Positions 8,309 through 17,256 are shown, counted from the first letter of the stretch. The stretch is 64,000 nucleotides of DNA from WLXB01 sp040221475 (GCA_040221475.1 JAVKEJ010000036.1:62001-126000), one strand, 5' to 3'. Notes: generated from the sequence alone by a model not told the origin. Numbers and translations are program-made.

Positions 8309-9574
8309 CTATGCCTTACTCTCGATCTGACCCTCGACTTTGGATTTTCGCGTTCGATCCGACTTACGTATCCGCACACGCGACGGACGCTTTCGCCACC
8401 AAATATAGATGCCGGTTGGGAACAGAGACGCCAAAGTTAACCCCGCGGCGACATTTAATAGTTTTCCAGGAAGACCGAGCATCCCACCATTATGGAACCA
8501 CAGCAGCCAAACGCCGAACAGGGAATCGGTCCATGGTTGTGCTTCCGGATCAAACCTCCCCACGATTTTGGCCGTTCCCGCGTGCACACTGAGTTGTCGG
8601 GTGTAGATCGAAATTGGCATATCATCAGGATACAATCTGAACACCAGCCGGTCCTGTGGAGTTTTCGCCATGCGGATGAGGACAATATCCGAGTGTGGGT
8701 ACTCAGCAAGCGCAACGTCCCGCGCTTCATTCAGAGGAATGAATGTGCGCGCCATGGGCATGCTGGCTGGTCTGTGAGGGTCCGCTCCCATGAGATAATT
8801 TGAAAAATTTCTTAAAGGTACTTCATAACATATCAGCGCTGCGGTGAAGGAGAGCCAACCAATAACCACTAAAGCATAGGCGCCAAATACGGTATGCGCG
8901 TCGCGCACCAAACGCGGACCAGACGACGACATGCGGATTGTCATCGCGCGCTTGAGTCGCCCACGTGCGGCGCGCCACCACAACACAGCGCCCGCAACAC
9001 ACGTCAAAAACAGAATGATGGCCAGCGCGCCAAGAAACTTTCGCCCCTCGCCCGGGAAGAGCAGTTCGCGATGAAAGTTTCGTAAAACCTTGATCCAGGT
9101 CCAATACGGACGTGTTCCGATAATAGTTGCGTTGCTAGGATCTACAAAAACCTCAACAGACGATGCACGCTCATAATTTCCGATCGAGGTTAGATCTAAG
9201 CCTTCTGCATTTACTGGCAAGGGCTCCGACAGGATGAATGGATAGGACTCATTGGGACTTAGAAAATAACGATCAAGAGAGAGGATGAAACGGTCCGGGA
9301 AAGCCGCATTGACGGTGCGGACCATGGCGTCTAGATCTGGGTGGCGCGGGCTTTCGTCCGCCGCAAAGAGAGCGGGATTTAGGAACGCGTCGATCTCTCG
9401 ATAATACGCCATGATCGCACCGGTTATGCCTACGGCACACATCCAGATTCCTAAGAACAGGCCCGCATAGCGGTGAATGGTTATCCAAGGCCCTTCTTGT
9501 GAGGTGTACGTAAGCATATTAATCCCTGACGACGGCATAGTTTTATTTAGTGGCTGGCCAGAAAGCTCCTGCAT
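8309..9574 (-). CDS. PepSY-associated transmembrane protein
   Basis: 421 residues. It belongs to the PepSY_TM family of inner-membrane proteins found near iron-uptake and heme or flavin-linked reductase systems. The first helix (about residues 31-56) follows the family-typical IHRYAGLFLG motif. A periplasmic PepSY-containing segment (about 60-190) precedes FHRELLFPGEGRKFLG and further helices at about 190-212 and 243-265. A last helix near the C-terminus follows WLLWFHNGGMLG. The tail is strongly basic. His residues in the HRY, FHRE, DAHTVFG and WFHNG motifs are suited to heme or quinone-linked electron transfer, but function is unproven. The start is uncertain: ATGs at codons 13 and 20 are possible. 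Confidence 0.8.
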   Translation of the reverse strand: MQELSGQPLNKTMPSSGINMLTYTSQEGPWITIHRYAGLFLGIWMCAVGITGAIMAYYREIDAFLNPALFAADESPRHPDLDAMVRTVNAAFPDRFILSLDRYFLSPNESYPFILSEPLPVNAEGLDLTSIGNYERASSVEVFVDPSNATIIGTRPYWTWIKVLRNFHRELLFPGEGRKFLGALAIILFLTCVAGAVLWWRAARGRLKRAMTIRMSSSGPRLVRDAHTVFGAYALVVIGWLSFTAALICYEVPLRNFSNYLMGADPHRPASMPMARTFIPLNEARDVALAEYPHSDIVLIRMAKTPQDRLVFRLYPDDMPISIYTRQLSVHAGTAKIVGRFDPEAQPWTDSLFGVWLLWFHNGGMLGLPGKLLNVAAGLTLASLFPTGIYIWWRKRPSRVRIRKSDRTRKSKVEGQIESKA

Positions 9575-9633
9575 CGCAATGAAGATGAACTGTTGGGCTA
9601 ATTGTGCCCATGGAAGGAAGCACGAGGCGAGTC

Positions 9634-9667
9634 TTTTTAGACTACGCCCGTTTTTAGACTACGCCCG
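9634..9667. repeat. 17-bp perfect tandem duplication
   Basis: Bases 9634-9650 and 9651-9667 are identical (TTTTTAGACTACGCCCG). They lie in the gap between the start of the PepSY gene and the stop of the downstream-lying DUF1801 gene, outside any coding region I accept. Confidence 0.95.
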
Positions 9668-9691
9668 CTCATAAGCGTGTGGTGAGGGCTG

Positions 9692-10114
9692 TTATGTGAC
9701 CGTATAGATCTTCTTCATGCGCGTAATCGACTGGCGGATGAGTTTTTCCAGCACCTTGAGGTCTATGTCTTCGAGTCTGTTGATGTATAGACAGGACTTG
9801 CCGGTTTTGTATTTGCCGAGCTTGGCCATGAGATTTTCATAGCTGGAAAAGCCGGGCATGATGTAGACTGTCACAGCCTGCTTGCGTGGTGAAAAACCGG
9901 TGACGAACCAGTCCCCTTCGCGACCACTGGCGTATTTATAATGATACGCACCGTAACCAACGATGCTGTCGCCCCACATCTTGGGTTTCCAGCCGGTGAT
10001 GGCGTCCATCATCTTCTTGATAACTTGAGTGTCTTCGCGGCGTTTGGGGTTCTCCACCGCTTTGATAAATGACGCGACACTTGTGCTGTTTTGCTTGGTT
10101 TTCAATTCAGACAT
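9692..10114 (-). CDS. DUF1801 domain protein (YdhG-like)
   Basis: 140 residues, the whole protein being one DUF1801 domain. Visible family features are the KRREDTQVIKKMM helix, the KMWGDSIVGYG segment, FSPRKQAVTVYIMPGF and the C-terminal KSCLYINRLEDIDLKVLEKLI. The start has a GGGAGCAG ribosome site. The family adopts an SRPBCC/YdhG-like fold whose biochemical role is unknown. A degraded relative of the 3' end lies 1.4 kb downstream at 8245-8301, so this locus once held two copies. It lies just after the arsenic operon on the same strand, but there is no evidence of a link to arsenic. Confidence 0.85.
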   Translation of the reverse strand: MSELKTKQNSTSVASFIKAVENPKRREDTQVIKKMMDAITGWKPKMWGDSIVGYGAYHYKYASGREGDWFVTGFSPRKQAVTVYIMPGFSSYENLMAKLGKYKTGKSCLYINRLEDIDLKVLEKLIRQSITRMKKIYTVT

Positions 10115-10144
10115 TCGGCTGCTCCCAATTTCAATGCGACGCCC

Positions 10145-10822
10145 TTAAGACTGACTCATTTTCTCGTCTTGATACAGCCAAGAAAAAATAACGAAGGCGA
10201 GAGCAGCCCCAATCAATTGTGCAGCGATGAAGGCAGAGACGTTGCCGGGGAGAATTCCCGCAAAGGTATTCGTGAAAGACCTGGCAATGGTCACGGCTGG
10301 GTTGGCAAACGAGGTCGAGGCCGTGAACCAGTAGCCCGCCGTGATAAATAATCCAACCGCATAGGGCACTGCGCCAGGCCGCCAGCGCACACAGCCGAGA
10401 ATGGTCGCGAGTAGACCAAAGGTGGCCACCCCTTCGGACAGCCACTGACTGCCGCCGGTGCGGACTTTCAATGACGTTTGCACCAACGTCAGGTCGAACA
10501 TGGCATGGGCAAGCATGACGCCAAACAGTGCTGCAACAATTTGAATCCCAATATAAAGGCTGGCATCCAGAGCCCCGATGTCCTTACGCAGAAGAAAAAC
10601 AAAGGTCACCGCAGGGTTGAAATGCGCTCCAGAGACCGGGCCGAAGATCAGAATGAGAACCACCAGAATGGCACCTGTTGCAATGGCATTGGCCAACAGC
10701 GCGAGCCCGTCATTTCCACCTGACAGGCCATCCGCCATGATGCCAGAGCCAACAACAGTGGCGAGCAGCAGGGCTGTGCCCAGGGCCTCGGCGACGAGCT
10801 TTTTAGAACGAGAGGGTATCAT
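10145..10822 (-). CDS. aqpS: Aquaporin/MIP family channel of an arsenic operon (AqpS-like)
   Basis: 225 residues from ATG 10820-10822; an in-frame TTG at 10855 also exists but overlaps arsC. Six hydrophobic helices are visible with the two half-helix NPA boxes, HFNPAVT (about residue 74) and FANPAVT (about residue 184), which define the water/glycerol channel fold. In ars operons of Sinorhizobium and relatives, AqpS replaces the ArsB efflux pump: arsenate is reduced by ArsC and the arsenite leaves passively down its gradient through the channel. Gene order arsR-arsC-aqp on one strand supports that role here. Confidence 0.88.
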   Translation of the reverse strand: MIPSRSKKLVAEALGTALLLATVVGSGIMADGLSGGNDGLALLANAIATGAILVVLILIFGPVSGAHFNPAVTFVFLLRKDIGALDASLYIGIQIVAALFGVMLAHAMFDLTLVQTSLKVRTGGSQWLSEGVATFGLLATILGCVRWRPGAVPYAVGLFITAGYWFTASTSFANPAVTIARSFTNTFAGILPGNVSAFIAAQLIGAALAFVIFSWLYQDEKMSQS

Positions 10823-10841
10823 AGGCAGTTTTGAACAGCCG

Positions 10842-11342
10842 TTAAGACTGTCCAATCTCCTTAACCCGGCGTTGCAATGTGAGGCGGTCCAGATTGTCCA
10901 GGGGTAAGTTCACAAAAATGCTGATACGATTGTTGAGTTGACGGAAGACGTCAAAAAAAGCGGCTTTAATTTCATCATCGCTGCCAGTCACGGCGGCGGG
11001 ATCGGGCACACCCCAATGGGCCGTGATCGGCTGCCCCGGCCAAACGGGGCACACTTCGCCAGCCGCGTTGTCACAGACGGTGAAGACAAAATCCAAGGGT
11101 GGTGAGTCGGGCTGCGCGAACTCGTCCCAGTTTTTAGAGCGCAGGCCATCAACGGGAAAATTATGGCGGGTCATCAATTCCAACGCATAGGGATTAACGC
11201 TCCCGGTGGGGTGGGACCCAGCGCTGTATCCCCGGAAGCGCCCTTTGCCCTCTCGGTTCATCGCACATTCCGACATGATGCTGCGGGCTGAGTTCCCTGT
11301 GCACAGGAACAAAACATTAAAAATGCGGGCGGAGTCAGACAT
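10842..11342 (-). CDS. arsC: Arsenate reductase, low-molecular-weight phosphatase fold
   Basis: 166 residues. It reduces arsenate to arsenite in the cytosol. The N-terminal LFLCTGNSARS phosphate-binding loop has the CX5R-type catalytic cysteine (Cys14) of the low-molecular-weight tyrosine phosphatase fold. A second cysteine pair in VFTVCDNAAGEVCPVWPG gives the thiol relay of thioredoxin- or glutaredoxin-coupled ArsC, and the family-typical HWGVPDPA motif follows. It sits between arsR (28-base gap) and the aquaporin gene (about 20-base gap). Confidence 0.95.
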   Translation of the reverse strand: MSDSARIFNVLFLCTGNSARSIMSECAMNREGKGRFRGYSAGSHPTGSVNPYALELMTRHNFPVDGLRSKNWDEFAQPDSPPLDFVFTVCDNAAGEVCPVWPGQPITAHWGVPDPAAVTGSDDEIKAAFFDVFRQLNNRISIFVNLPLDNLDRLTLQRRVKEIGQS

Positions 11343-11370
11343 TCATGTTAGACCTTCTGTTTCTGAAACT

Positions 11371-11712
11371 TTATGCGACCAGAGTTTCAGGGTCTGCCAA
11401 CCGACGGAAGCGTTTTGCATCTGTTGTGTAGGGTGTCTCTGATGTAGCCCCACCTGCTGCAGCGGCGACAGTCGTAATGGCCCAGTCTGGCAGAGCGGTG
11501 GAGAGCTGATAAAACATCCACTGGCCCTGACGGCGGGACTCAACAACACCCGCTTCACGCAACGCGGCGAGATGACGTGAAATTTTAGGCTGCGACAACT
11601 GCAACGCCTGGACGAGTTCGCATACACAAAGCTCGCCCTGCGTGGACAACAGCACTAAGCACCGGAGACGAGTCTGATCCGCAATCATTTTGAAAAAAGC
11701 ATCTGGTTTCAT
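11371..11712 (-). CDS. arsR: ArsR/SmtB family arsenic-responsive repressor
   Basis: 113 residues with a winged-helix domain. The sequence ELCVCELVQALQLSQPKISRHLAALREAGVV contains the ELCVC metal-binding pair (CVC at the start of helix 3) used by the E. coli-type ArsR to sense arsenite, and the DNA-recognition helix QPKISRHLAAL. It should repress its own operon and release DNA on binding As(III) or Sb(III). The last about 20 residues are a non-conserved tail. It is the first gene of the arsR-arsC-aqp operon and is preceded by a strong inverted-repeat operator. Confidence 0.95.
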   Translation of the reverse strand: MKPDAFFKMIADQTRLRCLVLLSTQGELCVCELVQALQLSQPKISRHLAALREAGVVESRRQGQWMFYQLSTALPDWAITTVAAAAGGATSETPYTTDAKRFRRLADPETLVA

Positions 11713-11717
11713 AAGAG

Positions 11718-11759
11718 AATATATTCGCTAAAACATATATATGGTCAAGCGTATATATT
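11718..11759 (-). promoter_or_regulatory. ars operon promoter with ArsR operator
   Basis: Arms AATATATTCGCT (11718-11729) and AGCGTATATATT (11748-11759) form a near-perfect inverted repeat with one mismatch. On the minus strand a TTGACC -35 (11743-11748) and an AATATA -10 (11720-11725) are 17 bases apart and overlap the two arms, so bound ArsR would block polymerase. The -10 ends close to the arsR start, which implies a very short leader. Confidence 0.8.
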
Positions 11760-11855
11760 GTGACACTTTAAGTACCAAACCTTTAACACCAAAGCTGTGT
11801 TTGACAGCCAATGTGCAGTAACAATCTGAAATCCCATACACAGCGTATAGAGATT

Positions 11856-13292
11856 ATGAATTCCAGCCCTGTTATTGTTTGGTTCCGCCAAGACCTGCGT
11901 ATTGAAGATAACCCGGCCTTGTCTGCGGCGGCAGCGAGCGGCCGACCAGTTATTGCCCTCTACATTTTGGACCAAGAAAGTCCGGACGTGCGCCCGATGG
12001 GCGGTGCCTCGCTGTGGTGGCTGCATCATTCTCTGACGGCCCTGACCAAACGTTTGGAAACCTTAGGTTTAACGCTGACCCTCAGACGCGGGGCGGCCCA
12101 TGAGGTTCTCAAAGGCATCATTAAGGAAAGTGAAGCCGGCGCGGTGTATTGGAACCGCTGCTATGAACCCGGCGTGATTGATCGCGATAAAACCATTAAG
12201 CCGTCTCTGCAGGATGAAGGGGTCACGGTTGAGAGTTTCAACGGCAGTTTGCTCTATGAACCGTGGGAGATCAGCACCAAGCAAGATAAACCCTACCGCG
12301 TGTTTACACCGTTCTATCGTATGGTGCTGGCCCAAGGAGAGCCATCACCACCGCGCGCTGCGCCGTCTTCTGTTGTAAGTTACAAAGATAAAATTAATGG
12401 CAACGCACTGGCGGATTGGGCGCTTCTGCCCACCAAACCGGATTGGGCAGGTGGATTACGAAAGACCTGGACCCCTGGTGAAGTGGGTGCGACCGAACTC
12501 TTAGATCAGTTTCTGGATACGGTTGTTGATGCCTATAAAACGGACCGGGATTTTCCGGCCAAGTCGGCCACGTCTCGCCTGTCACCGCATTTGCATTTTG
12601 GTGAAATCAGTCCACGTCAAATTTGGCAAACCACCGCACAGCGAGAACCGAACAGCGGCACAGAGACGTTTTTGAAAGAGATCGTGTGGCGCGAGTTTGG
12701 TTATCATCTGCTGTACTACAACCCGGAAATGCCGACGACTCCGCTCCAGGAAAAGTTCAAACGGTTTCCCTGGCAAACAAACGATAGTTATTTGGACGCC
12801 TGGCAGCGTGGGCAGACAGGCTACCCCATCGTCGATGCGGGTATGCGTGAACTCTGGACGACAGGCACCATGCACAATCGCGTGCGGATGATTGTAGCGT
12901 CGTTCCTGGTGAAACACCTGCTGCTGCATTGGCGCGAAGGTGAATCCTGGTTTTGGGACACCCTGGTGGATGCAGATCTGGCTAGCAACACCGCCAACTG
13001 GCAGTGGGTGGCTGGATGCGGTGCGGATGCCGCGCCCTATTTCCGGATTTTCAATCCGATGACGCAAGGTCAGAAATTTGATGAAGATGGGGATTATGTC
13101 AGGCATTGGGTGCCGGAGATAGCCGGATTACCTAACGCCGTGATTCATCAACCCTGGGAGGCCACACCCGTCGAATTGCTGGACGCCAACATCGACTTGG
13201 GAACGACCTACCCTCGCCCCATCGTCGATCACTCTGCCGCCAGAGCGCGCGCCCTAGCGGCTTTGAAGTCTCTCAATCCAGACGCCACTTAG
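11856..13292 (+). CDS. phrB: Deoxyribodipyrimidine photolyase (class I CPD type)
   Basis: 478 residues from ATG 11856, chosen because the family begins VIVWFRQDLRIEDNPAL. It repairs UV-induced cyclobutane pyrimidine dimers using blue light and reduced FAD. The N-terminal antenna-chromophore Rossmann domain covers about residues 1-165. The FAD-binding catalytic domain includes RLSPHLHFGEISPRQ, the family WREFGYHLLYYNP segment, GYPIVDAGMRELW and NTANWQWVAGCG, and it carries tryptophans of the electron-transfer chain. It is divergent from arsR and overlaps the next gene tail to tail by four bases. The cryptochrome alternative is less likely given the intact photolyase motifs. Confidence 0.95.
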   Translation: MNSSPVIVWFRQDLRIEDNPALSAAAASGRPVIALYILDQESPDVRPMGGASLWWLHHSLTALTKRLETLGLTLTLRRGAAHEVLKGIIKESEAGAVYWNRCYEPGVIDRDKTIKPSLQDEGVTVESFNGSLLYEPWEISTKQDKPYRVFTPFYRMVLAQGEPSPPRAAPSSVVSYKDKINGNALADWALLPTKPDWAGGLRKTWTPGEVGATELLDQFLDTVVDAYKTDRDFPAKSATSRLSPHLHFGEISPRQIWQTTAQREPNSGTETFLKEIVWREFGYHLLYYNPEMPTTPLQEKFKRFPWQTNDSYLDAWQRGQTGYPIVDAGMRELWTTGTMHNRVRMIVASFLVKHLLLHWREGESWFWDTLVDADLASNTANWQWVAGCGADAAPYFRIFNPMTQGQKFDEDGDYVRHWVPEIAGLPNAVIHQPWEATPVELLDANIDLGTTYPRPIVDHSAARARALAALKSLNPDAT

Positions 13293-16200
13293 TTGGGTTC
13301 GGGAGCCGCAGCACCTTCCATCGACTTGGACAGCAGCATGTAAAGCTTACCCATGTCTGAGGTCGAGAAAGTTGTGGTCAGCACTTCGGCGCGATCGGTG
13401 GCGCGGGCGTGCTTAACCAACGCAGAGTACTCTTTGAGATACCGCATCACAAAAGTGCGGAACTTCTCATCGGTCTCGTATTTTTTCTGGATTGCGGACA
13501 TTTTCTGACGACTCAGAGTCTTGGTGATGTGGCGCAAGAACACAGCTTGATCACCCTTATGGTAACGCTTCCACAGCTCTTCCTCGACAGACGGCTGGAA
13601 AATGCGGGCGATATCGACAGCAAGGGAATGCAGTTGCTCGATCACGTAAGTGGTTTCTTCCAGGAATTTCGCTGTCTGTGCTTTTTCGTGAGAGTCGTCC
13701 AACTGCTTTGCACTGGTCGATGCTTTACTGGCAGACTCCAGAAGCTCTTCAACTTGACGCTTAAAGGTGTAGCCAGCCTTCGCCGTTTGATCCGTGATTT
13801 CATTGCTGGCATCGACCAAGCTTTCAGCATGCTTGCGCAAGGTCTTCAGGACCACTTCAACACGGGCGACGGCCTCATCAGCAGACGTACCGAGATTTTG
13901 CAGTTGCTGGCGGAAGCCTTCACCGGTTTGACGTACACCAGAGGCGATGCGCTCGGACGTATGGCCGAACTCATCAAGCGACGTGCGCATTTGCTCGCTG
14001 GCCACCGTGACTTGTGCGGCACCGCGATTGGTGGAATCTTCGAAGTCGAGCATGAGTTTCTGCAAGCTTTCGCGGAAACCAGACAAGCGTGACTGGGCGT
14101 CATCCGCCGTCGACTTAAGATCCTCAGACCTTTGGCGGACACCATCGCCCACAACGGCCATGCGTTCAGCTGCTTGATCCGCAGCTTTGTCGATGGTTTG
14201 TGCATGGTCTCTAAAGACGCTGGCGGATTGTTCGAGCTTCATGCCTGCAGAAGACGCTGCGGATTGCAGCGTTTCTTTGGACTGGTCTAGCGCATCAAGA
14301 GAGCCCTTCAAGGCTTCATTCACTTCCGCTGTGACCGTCGACAGGGCTGTGACCTCCACTCCGATTTCACGCCGCACGGCTTTGGTTTTCTCAACCGATT
14401 GATCGGCCACTTCCATGGCGGTGTTTGCGGTTTGCTCAAGGCCCTGGCGAATCGACTCGAGTTCCTTGGTGATCCGCGCACTGGCCTGCATGAGTTCAGA
14501 TGAGTTTTGACTCAACACATCAGACATATTGCGGACATGGGAGAGCACTTGTTCAGACGTGGCGCCCATTTGGCGGGATTGCTGGGCCATGGACGTTTCG
14601 CTGAGTTTGACATGGGTGGCCAAAGTGCTGGCTGTTGACTCAAGCTCGTCATTCTGGCGGCGTAAAGTCTCGCGGATACTTTCCGCTTGCGCTGCCGCCC
14701 GTTCGGCGCTGGACGACAATTGTTCGGCATGCTCGCGCACACGAACGCCAACGGAATCAATTTTTTGAATGACCGCATCAGAGGCTGTGCCCATGGCTTC
14801 AGCGCGTTCAATGGCGATCTCAGACGCTTTATCAAGATCCGCCGTTGCTGTTTTAAAGCGCTCGGTGACGATTTTACTCTTACCTTCAAACTCATCACTG
14901 GAACGGGTCAAACGGCCTTCCACCTTAGAGGCCGCATCCCCAACCGCATCAGCTTGTTGTTTGATCATATTTTCGACGGCGCGGAGACGCGCCACGGCAT
15001 CATCAGACGCTGTTGAAAGCTCCTTCGTTTGGATTGATAGCGCTTCTTCGACGATCTTTACGCGGGACAACACGCGTTCCATCACTTGATCCAGACCGGC
15101 GGTTTGCTGCCCAAGGCGTGTGTTAACCTTGGTGCTAAGATCATCGATACGATCCCCTGCAGATGTCAGTTCTGCGCGCTGCTTGGCGAACAACTCATCA
15201 AGGCTTTTAGCCTGCCCTTTGAAGCCGGACACCACGGCGTTCACCGTGCCCTCAACACGCTTAGCAACCTGCTCAATTTCTTCAACATGCTTGGCAACCG
15301 CTTTGGCCATATCTTCAGAATGGCTCTTAGCAGTGATATTAGAATTGGAGAGCGTCTCTTCCTGTTGCGCCACTTGCTGCGCTATCGCAGCAGAAAGACC
15401 TTTGGCGCGCTCGGTCGCGGTGTTCAGGCTCGCGACCTGGGTCTCAAGGGCCTGACTCATGGTGTTAACCTGGGCCAAAGTCTTTTGAGACGCTGCGCCC
15501 ACAAATTCATGCTGGCGACGAAGCGCATCTTCAATCTTGTGATTGACCCCGGCGGCCCCATCAATGGCCGCTTTCAACTTGTCCACTTGTTCCGTCACGG
15601 CGGCAGCAGAGGTGCTGGCCCCTGTTTCCAGTTGGCCGGTTACCGTGGACAATTTATCAGTGTTGCGCACGAACTGGCTTTGCAGGTCTTGCAACCGTTC
15701 TGTGACGACTTTACTGGCTTCAGTCAGCGCATCCGCCTGACGTTTCAGGGATGCTGTAACAGCTTCAACTTGCTGTGCTGCATCTGCGGATGGGTAGGTT
15801 AATTGCGCGAGGTGAAGTCGCAGGGCTTCCCCTTCTTGAGAAAGCTGACGTCCGCGATCGATAAAGGCGATCAACAACCACAAGAACGCAATTGGCATCA
15901 GTCCCACCGCGAACAGGCCCCCAAACTCTGGCGGAAGCAGCAAGAACAATTCAGACCAGCCTAAGGTTCGCGTGACGTAAAAAGAAAATATAGCGAGCCA
16001 AAAAACACTCAGTCCGATTCCGACTGAGATGGGTTTGTTCGCGTTGGTCCAAGTCATGGGGCTGACCGGGGCAACAGCCGCGTCGACTGGACTATCCTGA
16101 ACTGCGGCGGGCTTAGCCGTTACATTAGGCTTGGGATCAAATGGCGTTCCGGCTTTAGGCCAGAAGCGTGAACGTTTTGGCTCAGGCGTTGCAGTCCCCG

Positions 16201-16297
16201 GCGGCGACTTAGCCGTGCCATTCGATTTCGCCGATGATCCGGTCGAATCAGTTGCCGCGCGGGTTACTCCCGCGCCGATGCGTGCGTCTTTAGCCAT
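13289..16297 (-). CDS. Large two-helix membrane protein with a long coiled coil (TipN-like polarity factor candidate)
   Basis: 1002 residues. A disordered Pro/Lys-rich cytoplasmic N-terminus (1-85) is followed by two membrane helices at about 91-115 and 125-147. Some 720 residues of Ala/Gln/Glu/Ser-rich heptads then run almost without proline. A compact conserved C-terminal domain (about 905-1000) has ELWKRYHKGDQAVFLRHI and SSDMGKLYMLLSKSM-like segments. This architecture, two N-terminal helices, long coiled coil and conserved end domain, matches the alphaproteobacterial polarity protein TipN of Caulobacter (about 880 residues), which marks the new pole. The TipN link is an inference from architecture and a remembered C-terminal motif, not an alignment. 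It is divergent from the HTH-S24 gene. Confidence 0.6.
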   Translation of the reverse strand: MAKDARIGAGVTRAATDSTGSSAKSNGTAKSPPGTATPEPKRSRFWPKAGTPFDPKPNVTAKPAAVQDSPVDAAVAPVSPMTWTNANKPISVGIGLSVFWLAIFSFYVTRTLGWSELFLLLPPEFGGLFAVGLMPIAFLWLLIAFIDRGRQLSQEGEALRLHLAQLTYPSADAAQQVEAVTASLKRQADALTEASKVVTERLQDLQSQFVRNTDKLSTVTGQLETGASTSAAAVTEQVDKLKAAIDGAAGVNHKIEDALRRQHEFVGAASQKTLAQVNTMSQALETQVASLNTATERAKGLSAAIAQQVAQQEETLSNSNITAKSHSEDMAKAVAKHVEEIEQVAKRVEGTVNAVVSGFKGQAKSLDELFAKQRAELTSAGDRIDDLSTKVNTRLGQQTAGLDQVMERVLSRVKIVEEALSIQTKELSTASDDAVARLRAVENMIKQQADAVGDAASKVEGRLTRSSDEFEGKSKIVTERFKTATADLDKASEIAIERAEAMGTASDAVIQKIDSVGVRVREHAEQLSSSAERAAAQAESIRETLRRQNDELESTASTLATHVKLSETSMAQQSRQMGATSEQVLSHVRNMSDVLSQNSSELMQASARITKELESIRQGLEQTANTAMEVADQSVEKTKAVRREIGVEVTALSTVTAEVNEALKGSLDALDQSKETLQSAASSAGMKLEQSASVFRDHAQTIDKAADQAAERMAVVGDGVRQRSEDLKSTADDAQSRLSGFRESLQKLMLDFEDSTNRGAAQVTVASEQMRTSLDEFGHTSERIASGVRQTGEGFRQQLQNLGTSADEAVARVEVVLKTLRKHAESLVDASNEITDQTAKAGYTFKRQVEELLESASKASTSAKQLDDSHEKAQTAKFLEETTYVIEQLHSLAVDIARIFQPSVEEELWKRYHKGDQAVFLRHITKTLSRQKMSAIQKKYETDEKFRTFVMRYLKEYSALVKHARATDRAEVLTTTFSTSDMGKLYMLLSKSMEGAAAPEPN

Positions 16298-16425
16298 GTT
16301 CGGCTCTTTTTATTGTGAACGAAAAACCCCTTCTCTCGCAGCAAGGTTATCCACAGACTATTAACAAAGTCTTCCCGAGGACCAGGAAAATCAGCAGTGA
16401 TGGGCTCAGTTGGGTAAAAGTCTAT

Positions 16426-16454
16426 TTGAGTCGAATAACAATATATGTTGTTAT
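16426..16454 (+). promoter_or_regulatory. Promoter and putative self-operator of the HTH-S24 regulator
   Basis: A 20-bp inverted repeat ATAACAA-N6-TTGTTAT lies at 16435-16454. A TTGAGT -35 (16426-16431) and a TGTTAT -10 (16449-16454) are 17 bases apart, so the repeat occupies the spacer and -10. The core ACAA-N6-TTGT is found again in front of the small gene at 17441. This is the layout expected of an autoregulated CI/LexA-like repressor. Confidence 0.6.
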
Positions 16455-16509
16455 CTCTACTACAACTTGATAGGTTCCAGTAAATATTCACTACTAAGGG
16501 GTATCTGGG

Positions 16510-17256
16510 ATGACTCTGGGCGCCCGCGTTAGACAATGCCGATTGGCCCTCAGTTGGAGCCAAGCCGAGCTCGCCAACAAGATTGGCGTCAAACAACAGT
16601 CTGTAGATCAACTCGAATCGGGCAAGGTCAGCCGACCGCGATACATTGTGGAACTGGCAGAAACCCTAAATGTTCCAATGGACTGGTTGCGCCACGGTAA
16701 AGGACAAGTCCACCTGTCGCGCCAGACCAGCGGTCGCCCAGACGCAGCGCCGACTTGGGCCTTTGAGCCTGATGTCGATGCGGTGGCGGGCAAATCTGGC
16801 GAAAAAGTACACTTCGAGCTTGATGGTCAGGCTTTTGCCCTGGTGCCTGTATATGATGCGCGCGCTTCTGCTGGACCTGGGGCGCTCAACTTAGATGCGC
16901 CTCAGCCGATGTATCACAACGTGTTCCGCCAGGATTGGCTTAAAACCGTGACACCGAGTTCAGCAGACAATCTGGCCGTGATGCGTGTTGCAGGCGATTC
17001 CATGTGGGATACCCTTCAGGATGGTGACTTCATCTTGGTTGACCGTGCGGTCCAGCAGTGTAGCCGGGATGGCCTCTACGTAATTCGTTACCAGGATGGC
17101 GACGAAGTTATGGTAAAGCGCCTCATCCGCCATCCCAGCTCCAAATTGTTAATTGTGAAAAGCGACAACCCAAATTATCCATCACAAATGAGCCTGCAAG
17201 ATGATGATCTGCATATTGTAGGACGAGTGGTTTGGCTAAGCCGAAGCATCGGCTAG
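16510..17256 (+). CDS. HTH-XRE / S24 peptidase repressor (CI/LexA-like)
   Basis: 248 residues. The N-terminal XRE helix-turn-helix (residues 1-62) has SWSQAELANKIGVKQQSVDQLESGK. The C-terminal S24 LexA-like peptidase domain begins about residue 115. A likely self-cleavage Ala-Gly lies in ARASAGPG. The catalytic serine is in VAGDSMWDTL and the catalytic lysine in EVMVKRLI. Such proteins repress target genes and inactivate themselves when stimulated by RecA, although many bacterial chromosomal copies regulate other processes. The ATG is preceded by AAGGGG. No phage structural or integrase genes are nearby, so it is a stand-alone chromosomal regulator or a prophage relic. Confidence 0.88.
   Translation: MTLGARVRQCRLALSWSQAELANKIGVKQQSVDQLESGKVSRPRYIVELAETLNVPMDWLRHGKGQVHLSRQTSGRPDAAPTWAFEPDVDAVAGKSGEKVHFELDGQAFALVPVYDARASAGPGALNLDAPQPMYHNVFRQDWLKTVTPSSADNLAVMRVAGDSMWDTLQDGDFILVDRAVQQCSRDGLYVIRYQDGDEVMVKRLIRHPSSKLLIVKSDNPNYPSQMSLQDDDLHIVGRVVWLSRSIG

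Noticed and set aside
8050..8592. A long plus-strand open frame running through tRNA-Val
   Set aside because: It crosses the tRNA and the opposite-strand PepSY gene end, so it is a chance frame.
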